From NCBI GenBank assembly GCA_007115705.1, contig QXEO01000550.1:556111-620110 (forward strand): DNA of 64,000 nucleotides. Direction: 5' to 3'. This document shows positions 10,143 through 21,914 of this stretch, in pieces; position 1 is the stretch's first letter; every line of letters starts with the position of its first letter. A model generated the notes under the pieces. The model was not told the DNA's origin. It searched no databases and worked only from the letters and a program-made list of their open reading frames with translations. Origin of the DNA: Dactylis glomerata. Lineage: Eukaryota; Streptophyta; Magnoliopsida; Poales; Poaceae. Position numbers and translations under genes: made by a program.

Positions 10143-12616
10143 AGAACAAAATAAAGTATTCATTGCATAGTATCAAAGATTACAACGCTGATCTAGATAC
10201 ACAAGTCTTTAAACTTACAAACTAGCTTAGTCACATGGACTAGCTCAAATGACAGAGTTCAACACAACATAAGCACAACGAAAACTAAGGTAGTAGCGAG
10301 CCTCCATCTTCACCATGCGCCACAGGCAGTCATGTTAGAATGTAGACTCGAGATCCTATCAACTTACTCCTCCTCAGAATATCCTGCACATTTGAATATG
10401 TAGCCCCATGAATGGGGGTCAGTACAATGATGTACTGTCAAATGACATATTTGGTGGCTGTTGTGAAAGAACTAACTACATAATATTTGGCTGGTGGATC
10501 TTTTGGGCTAATTTGCATAAAGCCAATTTTATCCTATAATTCCTTCTCAAAACTTTCTTTCAAAATTATATTTTTTTAAAGGGTCGAAATAACCCCCAAA
10601 TACTACATACTAGCTAGGCATGTAGCACTGGGCGAAACTCAACAAAGTCGGAACAGCAGAAACCACCACCCCTCGGAGTGAATGGCCCTGAGCCCCTAAC
10701 CTAGGGGTTTCTAGTCAAATTTTAATCATTCAGAAATGGTGATGAGATTCTTCCGTATATTCCTTGTCTAGAGACTCAAATTGTCCATAACCGGGGACAC
10801 GGCTAATCGATTAGTTTGACACCCTGCAGGGGTTGTGCACTTTCACCTTAGGACCCATTCTACCCAGAGAGAAGAATGAGACAAGACCTTTCAGAAGGAG
10901 AGAGGAACCATACTGGCAAGATGTGTTCCCACTTATAATTCTGCTACCAGCCAATATCTTGCACACAAGTTGAACCCTCACATCTTAGTCAGTCAAAACA
11001 GAGCCCATATTGTCATAAGGTTGCACTGGAAGTTCTCTAAAGCATGGAAGACATGGTAATCTCTTTAATCCTGAGTGGCCATCCCGAGTGGTATCCTGAG
11101 TACATATCCTCTCGACGAGGCCTGTGCCCCAGAACCCACCTGCATCGCCTCCTCTTATCAAACCAATCCACCCAGGTGATTCATTTTAGTTGAAGTTCTT
11201 AATTTGTTCATAAAACAACTTTAACAAGTGATCATAGCATGGCATCAATATTTTTCAAAGTATTTAGCATCCTAACAGGTGGGGTTTAAAGGATAGCTAC
11301 ACACTACTAGGATCTAAGCATTTTATATAACAGTTGAATATTCCACCTATCATGCATCCTGCTGAAAATCACTAATGCAGTAGTAAAAGTAGGTAGAAGA
11401 TATGTGTGTCACTTGCCTTGGTAACAACCAGCACACTCACAACAGTCACAACAGTCACAACAGTAGTTTAGCTCCTCTTCACAATCTAAACAAGCATAGA
11501 TACAAGAAATAAACACACTAGTTCTACCATAGCAATCATAGACATGTATGCATGTATGCAAATGTCAAATTAATTTCACACACTAAGTTATTGCGTGAAA
11601 ATGTTGTATTTAGTGAACCATCATGTTTAGAAAACAAGTGTGAGGTTAGAAAAGCTTTTTAGTTATTTAAAAAAGCAATAGGGCAATTTTGGGTATTTGA
11701 AAATAGGGCTAATGCCTCCCAAAATTGGTCCTGGTTTGGAAATGCTTTGAGAAAATTTGGTTATGAAGATACTGGATAGAGGACAGTAATACAAAGCTAC
11801 TGCAAGTGGTTTCATTTCAAAAACATTTTTAGAAATCAAATTGTTATCAAAATAGTGGTTTGGTTAAATTTGAAGGTAGCAAGTGTGTGCATGTTTCAAT
11901 ATGGAAAATATTTGGCTCTAGAGTGTTCTACATGTTCTAAGGAATCCAGAGACTACAAAATTGTAGAAATTGGATGTGCAGAACAATATCTATGAAATAT
12001 TTGGTGCAAAAGGGCATTTAATGCCATTTGAAAAACATTTCAAATTTTTATACAGTAGCACTATGATGTTTCTGCATAATTAGGTTTTACACTCTTCAAG
12101 TATTCCAGGGATATAAAGTTTGCAAAATTTGGGCTTGTAGATTATTTTCTATTGATTTTACAAGATTCAGCATAGAAACAGGTATTTGAAATTGAATTTG
12201 AATCAATTTTGACCTAGGGTTTGACTGGGGGCTGACTGGACCACGACATGGTGAGTTGTCATTGGATGGTACCATTTCGGGTTAGGGCATCTAATTTGCA
12301 CCTTCGAATCTGAATCGAACGGATAGAAAAGAAGGGGAGGAAGGGGGCTCACTGGCTAGGGGATCTCCGGCGAGGGCGCCGAGGTGGTCAACGGCGGCGA
12401 GCTCCTGGTGGTCTCCGGGATGAAACAAAGCATGGACGACGTGAAGAAGAACACGGGGAGTTCGATGGTACGGTCGGCGTGCTCATGCACTTCATGGAGC
12501 ATGCCAAGAGGTGGCAGGGGCGGTTGCGGCGGTGGTGTTCTTCGGAATGATGGCGATGACGTCGTTCTGGGGCTCCCTAAGGCAAACAAAGGTGATGAGG
12601 ACGTGCGCGCGAAAGA
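10143..12616 (-). repeat. G 5' LTR, second segment
   Basis: Continuation of the G LTR after the F insertion. No supported gene. Short tandem units of cacaacagt occur near 11435-11470. 12340-12616 is GC-rich and gives a small plus-strand ORF that I treat as chance. The segment ends at the B TSD aaaga (12612-12616) and resumes at 61950. Confidence 0.65.
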
Positions 12617-13162
12617 TGATGAAGACTGTTTGGCCTGATCTTTCACGATACACCTCCTGATCCAATGGATCTGATAAATCTCCCAATCGCGTGAGCGATA
12701 CACGCAACCTGAAGATGGGGAACGTCAATACTGCGAGCAACTCACGCCGAATAGATTAATCCAACGAGCAACTCGGTGATGAACAGCAAGCCTCACGCAG
12801 AAGCACGACAATACTTGTATAACAAGCGCCTTCACGCAAAACACAATATAGTGGATAACTAGAAGAACATCGAGATGCCGTCTCAATACGCCAACCCTGG
12901 AGGGATGGAACACATGCGTGTGAACTAAAAGTTCTACATAATTTCAGCCTCCCTAAACCCTAGCCGCCCAGCCTCCTTATATAGACAGCCAAAAAACTAT
13001 TGGGCTTGGACAGGCCCAAACCCAAAACATAAAATAAAACCCTAATTGGCCCACAACATGACCTGGCTAAGAAATAACATGGACATAGATACAAACTGAT
13101 GACACAACCTTAGACTTAATTATTACATATTGTGGGTCGTCCTGACGTGCCAATCCTCACCA
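12617..13162 (-). repeat. B 3' LTR (outer left)
   Basis: tgatgaagactgtttggcc ... gccaatcctcacca. Contains the TATA region ctccttatatagac at about 12970. The final tcatca is changed to tcacca. Confidence 0.85.
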
Positions 13163-13370
13163 TCCTCCCCTTCTTGGAAAGCGTTGTCCTCAATGCCTGA
13201 GGGTCTTCTCTAGTATGTGGCGTCAAATTAGCAATATTACCACTCTTCGTCTTCAAGCCTTGCCAGCCTGCCACACCACATCCTCCCTCTCGACTAGCTA
13301 GACTTGCTTTTGGCGCCCCTTCAGTCTTCGGCGCCAACCTGATTGAGACATAAAATTCTTCTGAATGCAA
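13163..13370 (-). pseudogene. B residual ORF, C-terminal tail
   Basis: An open frame of ~84 codons (13116-13370), homologous only to the last ~60 residues of the E protein and to the forward B copy at 34601-34795 (ASREGGCGVAGWQGLKTKSG, THTRED-type motifs). The polypurine tract tcctccccttctt (plus strand, 13163 onwards) is part of the frame. Here a one-base difference before the LTR changes the reading frame relative to the forward copy. Probably a relic of a larger polyprotein kept because it overlaps cis-acting sequence. Confidence 0.55.
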
Positions 13371-13572
13371 TCTGGAAACATAGCTAGCAGATCACCCAAA
13401 ACAAACAGGACAATTCCTGCACACCAAGGGTCCAAATAAGCTGTATATCTACCGACGCAATCTGAAAATTGGATGCAAACCAAGCACATCACCCAAAATA
13501 GACATGACATATTCATATATGCCAAGGATCCAAATGAGCTGAGTACGCCCCTTTAAAAACTAACAACACCTG
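13371..13572 (-). other. B internal region, left part
   Basis: Non-coding, similar in reverse to 34380-34560. It ends at the D insertion point; acctg at 13568-13572 is the D TSD. B continues at 31203. Confidence 0.75.
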
Positions 13573-14529
13573 TGATAAGGGGTTGCCCGATCTTCTCAGT
13601 GAGCCGATGTAGATGGATGATAACTTGGTAGATAATCTGTGAGACGCACACGAACTCTCCGGCTGTTCCCCCATCGCCAATGCAACAGATCTTCAATCCT
13701 ATGGATATTCGAGACACCACACACCTGCGCACGTAGCCTCCGACCATGAAGCGGTTCTGCAATCTCCTAATTCCCAATGGAACAGCAGATCACACTTCAA
13801 TTCTTAGTAGCAAAACTCTAGATCGAAACAAACTTGGAGTGGGGTAGTTATTCCGAGCGAAACACAGAGGAATATATGATTTCAGAGGAAAGCTTACAAG
13901 CAATTTCGTTCTGATGTTTGGGGGTAATCTAAACGTAGTCTAAACTACACAAGGGGCGCCCCAGGGGTACTTAAAGGGGTTGGGGCGTCCTGTGCAAAGA
14001 CCTGGCCCAAAACCAACCTGTTTTGGGCCCAAACGGACTCGGTTTGACTCAAACTGGTACATACCGACCCATACATGGGTTCGGCCTATTTTGGCACGCA
14101 GGCCATGAGTGTAGCGCGCCTTAGACTCGTAGACATCACGTCGAAGGCTGTCCTAGCGCGCCAACTCGTGCTCTCTCTCATGTAGACTTGATGTTCTGGT
14201 GATCTCCGGGTGCGCCTGCCTCCCTCTCCTCCCTCGCGCACTTGATCTTCAAGTCTTGCTCATCTCGCTGCGACGCGTCTCCTCCTCGTGCAATGCTTGT
14301 GTTATCAACAAACCTAATCATACATAGATGCATAGACTTAGGTAGTATAAAGCTCTCATTAAATAAAACATCAGGTTCAATTAAGAGTGAGTTCACCTGT
14401 TGTTCCAATAGCTTTGCACGTGCTCTTGTAATTGGTCCAATCCTAATCTCGTTGGAGTTCTTCGCAGCAACATCTTCATCATCAATAGGAGCAGGAGATA
14501 ATGGTGGTGTAATAGGGATGTCCTCATCA
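13573..14529 (-). repeat. D 3' LTR
   Basis: tgataaggggttgcccg ... gggatgtcctcatca. The right-hand ~350 bp encode the C-terminus of the D polyprotein. The adjacent polypurine tract (14530-14546) codes for its EGGED residues. Confidence 0.9.
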
Positions 14530-15107
14530 TCCTCCCCCCCTTCAAAAGGCGTCGACCTCGACGCTGCAATGTCTTCACCCTCATATGGTGTCAAATCAGC
14601 AACGTTGAAGCTATTGCTCACGCCATACTCAGCTATAGGAAGATCTATCTTGTAGGCATTATCATTAATCTTGGCAAGAACCTTGTAAGGACCAGCACCA
14701 CGGGGCAGCAACTTGGACTTACGTAGCTGTGGAAATCTGTCCTTGCGAAAGTGTACCCAAACCATATCACCGGGCTGGAACAAGACCTCCTTTCGCTTCT
14801 TGTTTGCACGATCTGCAGTATACTTGCCTTTCTTCTCAATAGCCTCTTTAGTCTTCACATGAATCTTCCTCACAAAATCTGCCCTCTTTGATGCCTCCAT
14901 ATTGACTCGCTCTTGGATAGGAAGAGGCAACAAATCAAGAGGCGTAATGGGTTTGAAACCATAGACCACCTCGAAAGGACATAGCTGCGTGGTAGAGTGA
15001 ACCGCCCTGTTATATGCAAACTCCACATGCGGCAAACAATCTTCCCACTCACGCAGGTTCTTCTTGATCATGCATCGCAGCACTATTGAAAGTGTGCGAT
15101 TTACCAC
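14178..15107 (-). pseudogene. D integrase C-terminal domain and LTR-encoded tail
   Basis: 309 codons. The first part is the end of the integrase core, followed by KKRKEVLFQPGDMVWVHFRK and a GPY/F-type module (GAGPYKVLAKINDNAYKIDL) that binds DNA non-specifically. Then comes FNVADLTPYEGE, and the frame crosses the polypurine tract (TPFEGGEDDED) into the 3' LTR, where it encodes GPITRARAKLLEQQVNSLL and about 70 more residues. CRM-type elements are known to encode a targeting motif that extends into the LTR; whether this tail does that is inference. A frameshift separates it from the integrase core at 15108-15120. Confidence 0.8.
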
Positions 15108-15120
15108 CTCTGTTTGACCA

Positions 15121-15768
15121 TCAGTTTGGGGATGTAGTGCTGAATAATAACTTTGTGCCCAGCTTTCCCCAATGTGTCTTCCAGAAGTAGCTCATAAACT
15201 TCACATCACGATCAGAAACAATTGTCTTGGGTACGCCATGCAAGCGTACAATGTCCCTGAAAAACAGGTTAGCAATATGCGACGGATCGTCGCTTTTGTG
15301 GCAGGCAATAAAATGAGCCATCTTAGAAAATCTGTCCACTACCACAAATATAGAATCATGGCCTCTTTTAGTCCTAGGCAAACCTAATACAAAATCCATG
15401 CTAATGTCCTCCCATGGTGTAGTAGGTGCAGGTAATGGAGTATACAAACCGTGAGGCTTCAGCTTGGACTTCGACTTGTTGCATGTAATGCAACGCTTGA
15501 CAAACATGTCCACATCACGCCTCATCCTAGGCCAATAAAAGTGATCAGCGAGCATGAGTAGCGTCTTCTCACGCCCAAAGTGACCCATCAAACCACCGGC
15601 ATGTGATTCCTGCAACAATAGCAAACGCACGGACGATTCTGAAACACATAGTTTGTTAGCACGAAACAAAAACCCATCATGGATGTGATATTTATCCGAT
15701 GCTTTCCCACCAGTACACATGCTATATGGCGCTGAAAAATCATGATCTGTAGCATATAAATCACACAA
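15121..15768 (-). pseudogene. D integrase catalytic region
   Basis: Integrase joins element cDNA to target DNA. Seen here: the HHCC zinc-binding module (ESHAGGLMGHFG ... CITCNKSKSK), then the core start PWEDISMDFVLGLPRTKRG with the first catalytic Asp, VVVDRFSKMAHF, and the second Asp in VSDRDVKF. The third catalytic residue lies past the frameshift near 15115. The frame ends early at 15121. Not active in this copy. Confidence 0.85.
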
Positions 15769-15804
15769 ACTCTCTAAACCAGGAACCTTAATGTCTAATT
15801 GTGT

Positions 15805-16212
15805 CTACAACATGTTCTTCCTAGAGAGAGCATCAGCAACCACATTGTCTTTACCCTTTTTGTGTTTAATTATGTATGGAAAAGACTCAATGAACTCAAC
15901 CCACTTAGCAAGACGCCTATGCAAATTAGATTGAGCTTTCAGATATTTCAAAGCTTCATGATCAGAATGTATGATAAATTCTTTTGGCCACAAATAATGT
16001 TGCCAAACCTCAAGAAATCTAATAAGTGCATACAATTCTTTATCGTAAACTGGATAGTTCAACCTCGCACCACAAAGTTTTTCAGAAAAATAGGCAATAG
16101 GCCTACCCTCTTGCATCAACACACCACCAATACCAATGCCACTAGCATCACATTCAATCTCAAATTGCTTAGTAAAATCTGGTAGTGCAAGCAAAGGTGC
16201 AGAAGTTAACAA
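15805..16212 (-). pseudogene. D RNase H
   Basis: RNase H removes RNA from the RNA:DNA hybrid. Key motifs: FEIECDASGIGIGGVLMQ, LNYPVYDKELYALI, FIIHSDHEALKYL, and VVADALSRK at the end. Separated from RT by a stop at 16231 and from integrase by a stop at 15805. Confidence 0.85.
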
Positions 16213-16230
16213 ACGTTTCAGCTCATCAAA

Positions 16231-16833
16231 TTAATTATCTTGGGCTGCGCCCCATACAAATTCTACACCTTTCTTAGTTAACTCATTCAAAGGTGCAGCA
16301 ATAGTACTAAAGTCTTTCACAAAACAACGATAAAAACCAGCAAGACTGTGAAAACTTCGTACTTGACTAACATTCGTAGGAGTAGGCCAATTTTGAATAG
16401 CTTCAATTTTAGATGCATCTACCTCTACTCCATTCTTAGAAACAACAAATCCCAAAAATATGACCTTATCTTTGCAAAATGTGCACTTCTCAAGGTTACC
16501 ATATAACTTAGCATCACGCAACACTTGCAAAACTTGTCTAATATGATCACTATGTTCAGATTAATTGCGGCTATAGATTAATATATCATCAAAATACACA
16601 ACCACAAACTTGCCAATAAAATTACGCAAAACATGGTTCATTAATCTCATGAAGGTACTAGGTGCATTAGTTAACCCAAATAGCATGACTAACCACTCAT
16701 ATAAACCAAATTTTGTTTTAAAGGCTGATTTCCACTCATCCCCCTCTTTCATCCTAATTTGATGATAACCACTACGCAAATCAATTTTAGAGAAAACAGC
16801 AGCACCACTCAATTCATCAAGCATATCTTCCAA
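16231..16833 (-). pseudogene. D reverse transcriptase
   Basis: Two open pieces. 16561-16833 has FSKIDLRSGYHQIRMKEGD, FGLTNAPSTFMRLMN and the catalytic box VVVYFDDILIYS. 16231-16530 has the thumb/connection (CTFCKDKVIFLGFVVS, AGFYRCFVKDFS). A stop lies between them (16561-16563) and another ends the second piece (16231-16233). The catalytic Asp pair is kept, so inactivation is by nonsense changes rather than active-site loss. Confidence 0.87.
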
Positions 16834-16835
16834 GC

Positions 16836-17591
16836 GTGGAATAGGTGACGATATCGAATAGTGATGTTATTTATTGCTCTACAATCTACGCACATGCGCC
16901 AGGTACCATCTTTCTTAGGAACTAAAATAACAGGAACAGCACAAGGGCTTAAGCTCACACGAAGATAACCTTTGTCAAGAAGCGCTTGTGCTTGTTTCTA
17001 AATTTCTTTTGTCTCCTCAGGGTTGGTGCGGTATAGCGCTCGGTTGGGCAGCGATGCTCCTGGAATCAAGTCTATTTGATACTCAATGCCTCGCAAGGGT
17101 GGCAGACCTGCAGGCACCTCTTCCGGAAACACATCATTGAATTCCTGTAACACATTAGAAACACCAATAGATAGAGGGGTCATGTTGTTAGAAACCAAAA
17201 TGTTACCCTTGTACATAAGCACAAGAGGAACAGCTGTAGGATCCTCACAAAACTCTCTCAGATCAGATTTGGTGGCTAACATGACTAAAGAATGCGCTCC
17301 CTCACTCATACTTTTACCACTCAGATTTGGCTTGTGGCTCTCCCTCACCGGAAGTGTAGGTTCTCGTCTATCTACTCTCTCGCTCTCTTTCTCAAGATTG
17401 ACTTCAATTTTTTGACGAGTTTCATTTACAATAGCTTGCGGTGTCATAGGTCTCAAAGTAACATCCTTGCCACGCCAATGTAACTGATATGTGTTGGCTT
17501 TCCCATTGTGATGGACATCACGATCATATTGCCATGGGAACCACATCACACTCGATGGTGTCTTTATATGGTCCAATCTGAAACTCAACAC
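16836..17591 (-). pseudogene. D protease-to-RT linker and RT N-terminus
   Basis: 16998-17591 is open and carries WQYDRDVHHNGKANTY, the segment following the protease, then a linker and LPNRALYRTNPEE just before RT. A TAG at 16998-17000 interrupts it. The next ~160 bp hold the first RT motif (VPKKDGTWRMCVD) before a one-base loss near 16845 shifts the frame. Confidence 0.8.
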
Positions 17592-17802
17592 GCACCATGT
17601 GGCTGATCTTCATCTCTCCGCTATCACTTAGCCACTGAATAAAATATGGATTGGGGTGCGGGATATATTTGAGCTTCAGTTTTGTACAGAGCTCTTTACT
17701 AGCCAAATTGCGACAACTCCCACCATCAATAATAACCTTGCACGCCTTGCCAGGACCAACAACATCTTTTGTTTGAAACAAATTACACCGCTGTTCCAGC
17801 AT
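17524..17802 (-). pseudogene. D aspartic protease (lacks its LLLGRP segment)
   Basis: Retropepsin with a canonical active site (KACKVIIDGGSCRNLAS). The other proteases in this group carry an LLLGRPW-type segment after the CDVVP/CDVLP motif; here CDVVP is followed directly by the post-protease sequence, so about ten codons are missing and the frame shifts. A second shift near 17795 separates it from the upstream acidic linker. Confidence 0.8.
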
Positions 17803-17922
17803 CTAGGCTCACACTCAGCACCTTAGGCGAACAAACAATGGTAGGCAGTGATGACGCATCACCATAGAGCATATCATCATCCTCCTCATCTGAATTTGGA
17901 TCAGCATCATCACCTGTCTCAT
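17803..17922 (-). pseudogene. D gag-protease acidic linker
   Basis: Short coding stretch rich in Asp/Glu/Ser (ADPNSDEEDDDMLYGD) joining gag and protease. In the uninterrupted element it follows directly on the gag end at 27749. The C insertion TSD ctcat is at 17918-17922. Confidence 0.7.
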
Positions 17923-18741
17923 TGATAAGGGGTGTCCCGATCTTCTCACCGAGCGCGATGTAGATGGCGCTGATGGTGATGAAGATAACTCGAGTGTCGC
18001 AGAGAACTCTCCGGCTAATCCCTGCTGCCAGCGCAACAGCTCTCAACCCTTTGGATATTCGCAACGTCACACGCTTGCGCACGTAGCCGCCGACCATGAA
18101 GCGGTTATGCAATATACTAATTCCCAACGGAACAGCAGATTACACTCAGACTTTCAGAAGAACAAACACCAGATCGATACGAATTGTTGCGAATAATTTC
18201 AGAGGAACACTTGGTTCTGTCTAGAAACTAGGGTTTTGTTTAAACGTGGTCTAACCCTAATTGAGGGGGCGCCCAGGGGTACTTATAGGTGGCCGGGCGT
18301 CCTCAGCAAAGACCTGGCCCAAAACATGCCTGGTTTGGGCCCAAACTGACTCGGTTCGACTCAAACGGGTACATACCGACCCATACATGGGTTCGGCCTA
18401 ATTTTAGCACGCAGGCCATGTGTATAGCGCGCCTTAGACGTGTAGACATCGTGTCGAAGGCAGTCCTAGTGCGCTATCACGTGCTCGTGCTCATCCAGAC
18501 TTGATCTCCACTTGTCTCTAGATCGCCGTCCTCCCTCTCTTCCCGCTGGCGATATCTTGACAGATGACATACCTAAATACAACATAGTACATCGCTTTTA
18601 GGTAGTATATAATTCGGAGATATCAAGACATTCTTTTCAACTAGGAAAGAATTCACCTTATAATAATCATCAATTAGACTCAATATTTCCTTCCAGCTCA
18701 AACACTCAAAATCAGCATGATCCATGATTGTATCCTCATCA
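17923..18741 (-). repeat. C 3' LTR, reverse
   Basis: tgataaggggtgtcccg ... gattgtatcctcatca, 819 bp. Related forms lie at 22960-23777 (forward), 27246-27748 (partial) and 32160-32969 (solo). The C ORF ends inside it at 18573. Confidence 0.9.
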
Positions 18742-19931
18742 TCCTCCCTTTCTTCAAGAAAAGCCGTCCTCGGCTTTGGGTAAGCTGAAAGTGGTAGGAA
18801 CAAAAAGAACAACGTGTACGCAGAGTATGTGTATACATAACATGTTGTATTATTTTTGTTCACATGAAAAATATGTCGACTATACATCAAGCAACTTAAA
18901 TTGCAGGTATAAGTGAAGTACAAAGAATCATCATAATGGTGAAAAACAAAGAGATATATAGTCTTATTGTTCAGTATCAAATTCAGTGTTCGCAAAGAAG
19001 TTCTATGATCAAATTTGTGATGCACTAAATTAAACCAATCCAAAAGATATGTAAATATAATTGGTTTAGACCGTGCTTCAACTGCGCTACTCTGATTATT
19101 ATAAACAAGTGATGAATTTACACAAATATCATCAACAATATGGGCATGATCATTATGTTTGGCAGATAAGAAGCAACTCAAATTGCAAATATAAGTAACG
19201 GGTAGATCAGTAGCACACTTAGTACAAACATGTTGAGACAAACACATTGAATATAGCAAATCAGATTCTGAACTAACAAGATTGGAACAACACAGTTGAG
19301 GCAAATCAATTATGTGAGACTGGAACACATCAAGTATACCAGCATACATCATACTATTTCGAAAATAAACCATTGTCCCATAGCAAAAACACTTCGACAC
19401 ATAGCATATAGGACTGAAAACAACAAGTTTCAGTTCATTAATTCTATCACAGGTTATGCATATGTTATCGACAAGAAAATTATGATTCATGCTATATTCA
19501 CCAATCAAGTTAAACATGAAGCAATAGGCATGTGTGCTACAATTCAAATATGAAATTTCAGAAATCTTATTCATAGCACCACGCAAACTAAGAGGTTCTT
19601 TTAGCATGATGGAATACACAATGTCATTCGATGGTATTCTAGCAAGTACTTCCTTATGTGTCAGCACTACCACATGATCAAAATTCGAAATCAAATTATC
19701 ACATGGTGCTGAAACATTAGTGCAAGATAAATCACTAGAAGGAACTAGCAAAGGAGTAGACTCACAAATATTATCCATAGCTGCTGGTTCTGGTTCCAAA
19801 TCAGTAGCAATGTCAATAACATGCTCCTCAGAAGAAGTAGGCACTGGAACATCCTCCTCAAGTGATAATGCACAAAGCGGTGATGCAGGTTGTAAAATAG
19901 GCGGCTCCCTTTCTTCAAAAGCAACCTGCAT
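18573..19931 (-). CDS. C protein, C-terminal 452-aa region (reverse copy)
   Basis: Open for 452 codons, and the frame stays open to about 19995. It lacks the protease-like N-terminus found in the forward copy. No known domain recognised. Features: an acidic start (LSLEEDVPVPTSSEE); many Cys and aromatic residues; a motif present twice, with pattern TY-x-C-x3-C-x-L followed by several His (YICNLSCFLSAKHNDHAH and YTCNLSCLMYSRH); and a hydrophobic stretch LFFLFLPLSAYPKP. The tail PRTAFLEEREDDED crosses the polypurine tract into the LTR. Two diverged copies both remain open over most of this length, which hints at coding constraint. Confidence 0.6.
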   Translation of the reverse strand: MQVAFEEREPPILQPASPLCALSLEEDVPVPTSSEEHVIDIATDLEPEPAAMDNICESTPLLVPSSDLSCTNVSAPCDNLISNFDHVVVLTHKEVLARIPSNDIVYSIMLKEPLSLRGAMNKISEISYLNCSTHAYCFMFNLIGEYSMNHNFLVDNICITCDRINELKLVVFSPICYVSKCFCYGTMVYFRNSMMYAGILDVFQSHIIDLPQLCCSNLVSSESDLLYSMCLSQHVCTKCATDLPVTYICNLSCFLSAKHNDHAHIVDDICVNSSLVYNNQSSAVEARSKPIIFTYLLDWFNLVHHKFDHRTSLRTLNLILNNKTIYLFVFHHYDDSLYFTYTCNLSCLMYSRHIFHVNKNNTTCYVYTYSAYTLFFLFLPLSAYPKPRTAFLEEREDDEDTIMDHADFECLSWKEILSLIDDYYKVNSFLVEKNVLISPNYILPKSDVLCCI

Positions 19932-20012
19932 ATCACAAGAAACAACACTAGGAGTAGACAGAGTTACATTAGTTGAAATATCCTCACATATCCTATCGTC
20001 GACTACTCTTGG

Positions 20013-21038
20013 TGTTACATCGCGCTTGCTGAGAAGATCGAGAAAATCGGATCTGATCTGCAGACCAGTTGATACTGATCGCTAGTAGAAAAAAAAGGAC
20101 ACAAGCAGCGCAGATCAGATCAGATCCGATCCCTGCCTCCGATCGCTAATTCAAAAAACAAAAACAAAAAAGGGCCAGCGGCCTCGCCCCAGCGCGGAGA
20201 GCGTCTGGGGTCGGGCGACTGCGCGCTTCCATCGGTGCGCCGAGGCGCGAAGACCGTCTGTGGTCTGGCGCTTGATTGGGCCGCTTCAGTTTAGGCCCAA
20301 TTTTCGTACAGTAAAAAAAAAATTAAAATAGAAAAAGGGGACATATCTGCACATGCCACACCTATATAAAAAAAAGAGACAAACTACTTTGTCCGTTTCG
20401 CGTCGCCGTCGCGCTGCCGTGCGTTTCCGGCGTCGTATATCTCTGCCGCGACATGTTTTTTGTCGATTTCTCTACCGCGACAGCGTGTTACCACTGTGTC
20501 CACATAGCGTCCTTTCTACATAATTTTGATCGCTTTAGCTACAGCCTGTCTACAGCATCGTGTTAGGAGCTTACCCATACGAGACTAGCTACTTCGTGCT
20601 CATCAGGCTGCTGCCGTGTGCGCAATCTTGTGCCTGTTCGTCGAGCCAGTGCTAGCGTCTCTCTTGTGCATTGTAACACGAGCTACTGTGCGTCGTCACT
20701 TATATCTTTTCGAGCTCACTTTTCAGAGTTGCTTTGCCCCATTTATCTCCACCGTGTGTGTTTCTGTGGGTCTTTGTCATACGATCAGCACTAGGACTTG
20801 TATTTCGGTGTAGTTAGGTATCCATACCAAGCCCCACCATATACCCTGGTTTGTCGTGTGATAGTTTCTTATACCCTCGGTATTCGCTTCATCACATCCA
20901 CACACGTTCTGCCACTACAAGTTGGTAAGCTTTCATAATTCACTTTGGAACGGTAAGATACCTTGTTCTTTCAGTTTTGAGTGAGCTGAGAGTTCCACCA
21001 TATATATATTGCTGCCGTTTCCTTTGTCTTTACTAATA
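20013..21038 (+). other. Forward C leader
   Basis: Collinear with the D leader (29081-30239 read in reverse): a GATC-rich start, then a GC-rich segment with ccccag/ctgggg and agacc/ggtct pairings (20200-20275), an A-rich run, and a segment shared with D down to the ATG at 21039. No 5' LTR or PBS precedes it; it abuts the reverse arm at about 20010. Confidence 0.7.
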
Positions 21039-21914
21039 ATGGCAGATGATGACGAGGAGGATCCATTACCATTGCAGTTTGATTGCAGCAATACATTTTG
21101 GGAGGAGGATTCTGGAGTGGTGCTTAATTCGGGTTTGTTCCACTTCACTGCAGATATTAATGGTAGACCTGCTGCTGTTACCATTGATAATTGTTCTTTA
21201 CCGAACTTGGTTAGTATTGAGGTTGTTGAAAAGATGCAATTGCGTACTTATGGAAAAATTAAACCATATATGTTGGCTTCTTATGATCATGCACTACCGA
21301 TTAGGCGAACCACACATGTTCCTCTCACCATTTATGGCCATACAGTTCATATTCGTTGTGATGTGGTTCCTAGAGCGCTAAATTTTTGCCATATTTTGTT
21401 GGGAAAATCTTGGTGTTCTCAGTTTCAGGTTGTTTTTGGTAGTGATCATCCTGACCCCTCCATCTTTTGGAATAGTAAGCACACGTGGTTGTCGTATATT
21501 TGCATTAAGGAATTTCAGGAGGTTAGGCGTCAAAACCTGCGTCCACCTGCAGCCCTTCTCATAAAACCACATGTTGCTCCTGTTCTTACACCACCTGACC
21601 TATGTATTCCCACCATGTGTACACCTCAGCCACCTAACGTTAACTTGCATGATTCCACATTATGTGTAGATACGAGTGTGCACAAGAGTGAGAATGTCAT
21701 TGTTCCAGAAAAACTGAGCGAGGGAGTTGCTAGGACATGTGAGGATATTTCAACTAATGTAACCATGTCTACTCCTAGTGTTGTTTCTTGTGAAATGCAG
21801 GTTGCTTTTGAAGAAAGGGAGCCGCTTATTTTACAACCTGCATCACCGGTTTGTGTATTATCACTCGAAGAGGACGTTCCGGTGCCTACTACATCCGAGG
21901 TGTCATTGCAATAG
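21039..21914 (+). pseudogene. C protein N-terminal region: protease-like, active site lost
   Basis: 291 codons from ATG 21039. The acidic start (ADDDEEDPLPL) is followed by a retropepsin-like domain: GRPAAVTIDNCSLPNLVSIE where proteases have D-G-G-S, then VHIRCDVVPRALNFCHILLGKSWC, matching the CDVLP...LLLGRPW signature. The Asp remains but the flanking residues are N-C, so catalysis is doubtful. A frameshift near 21900 ends this frame; the C-terminal region continues in another frame. Likely role unknown; F has a parallel domain with D-Q-T. Confidence 0.65.

Noticed and set aside
12384..12638. Small plus-strand ORF in GC-rich DNA, possible captured gene piece
   Set aside because: It lies in the G LTR, has no recognisable domain and runs into the B LTR; GC-rich DNA gives such ORFs by chance.
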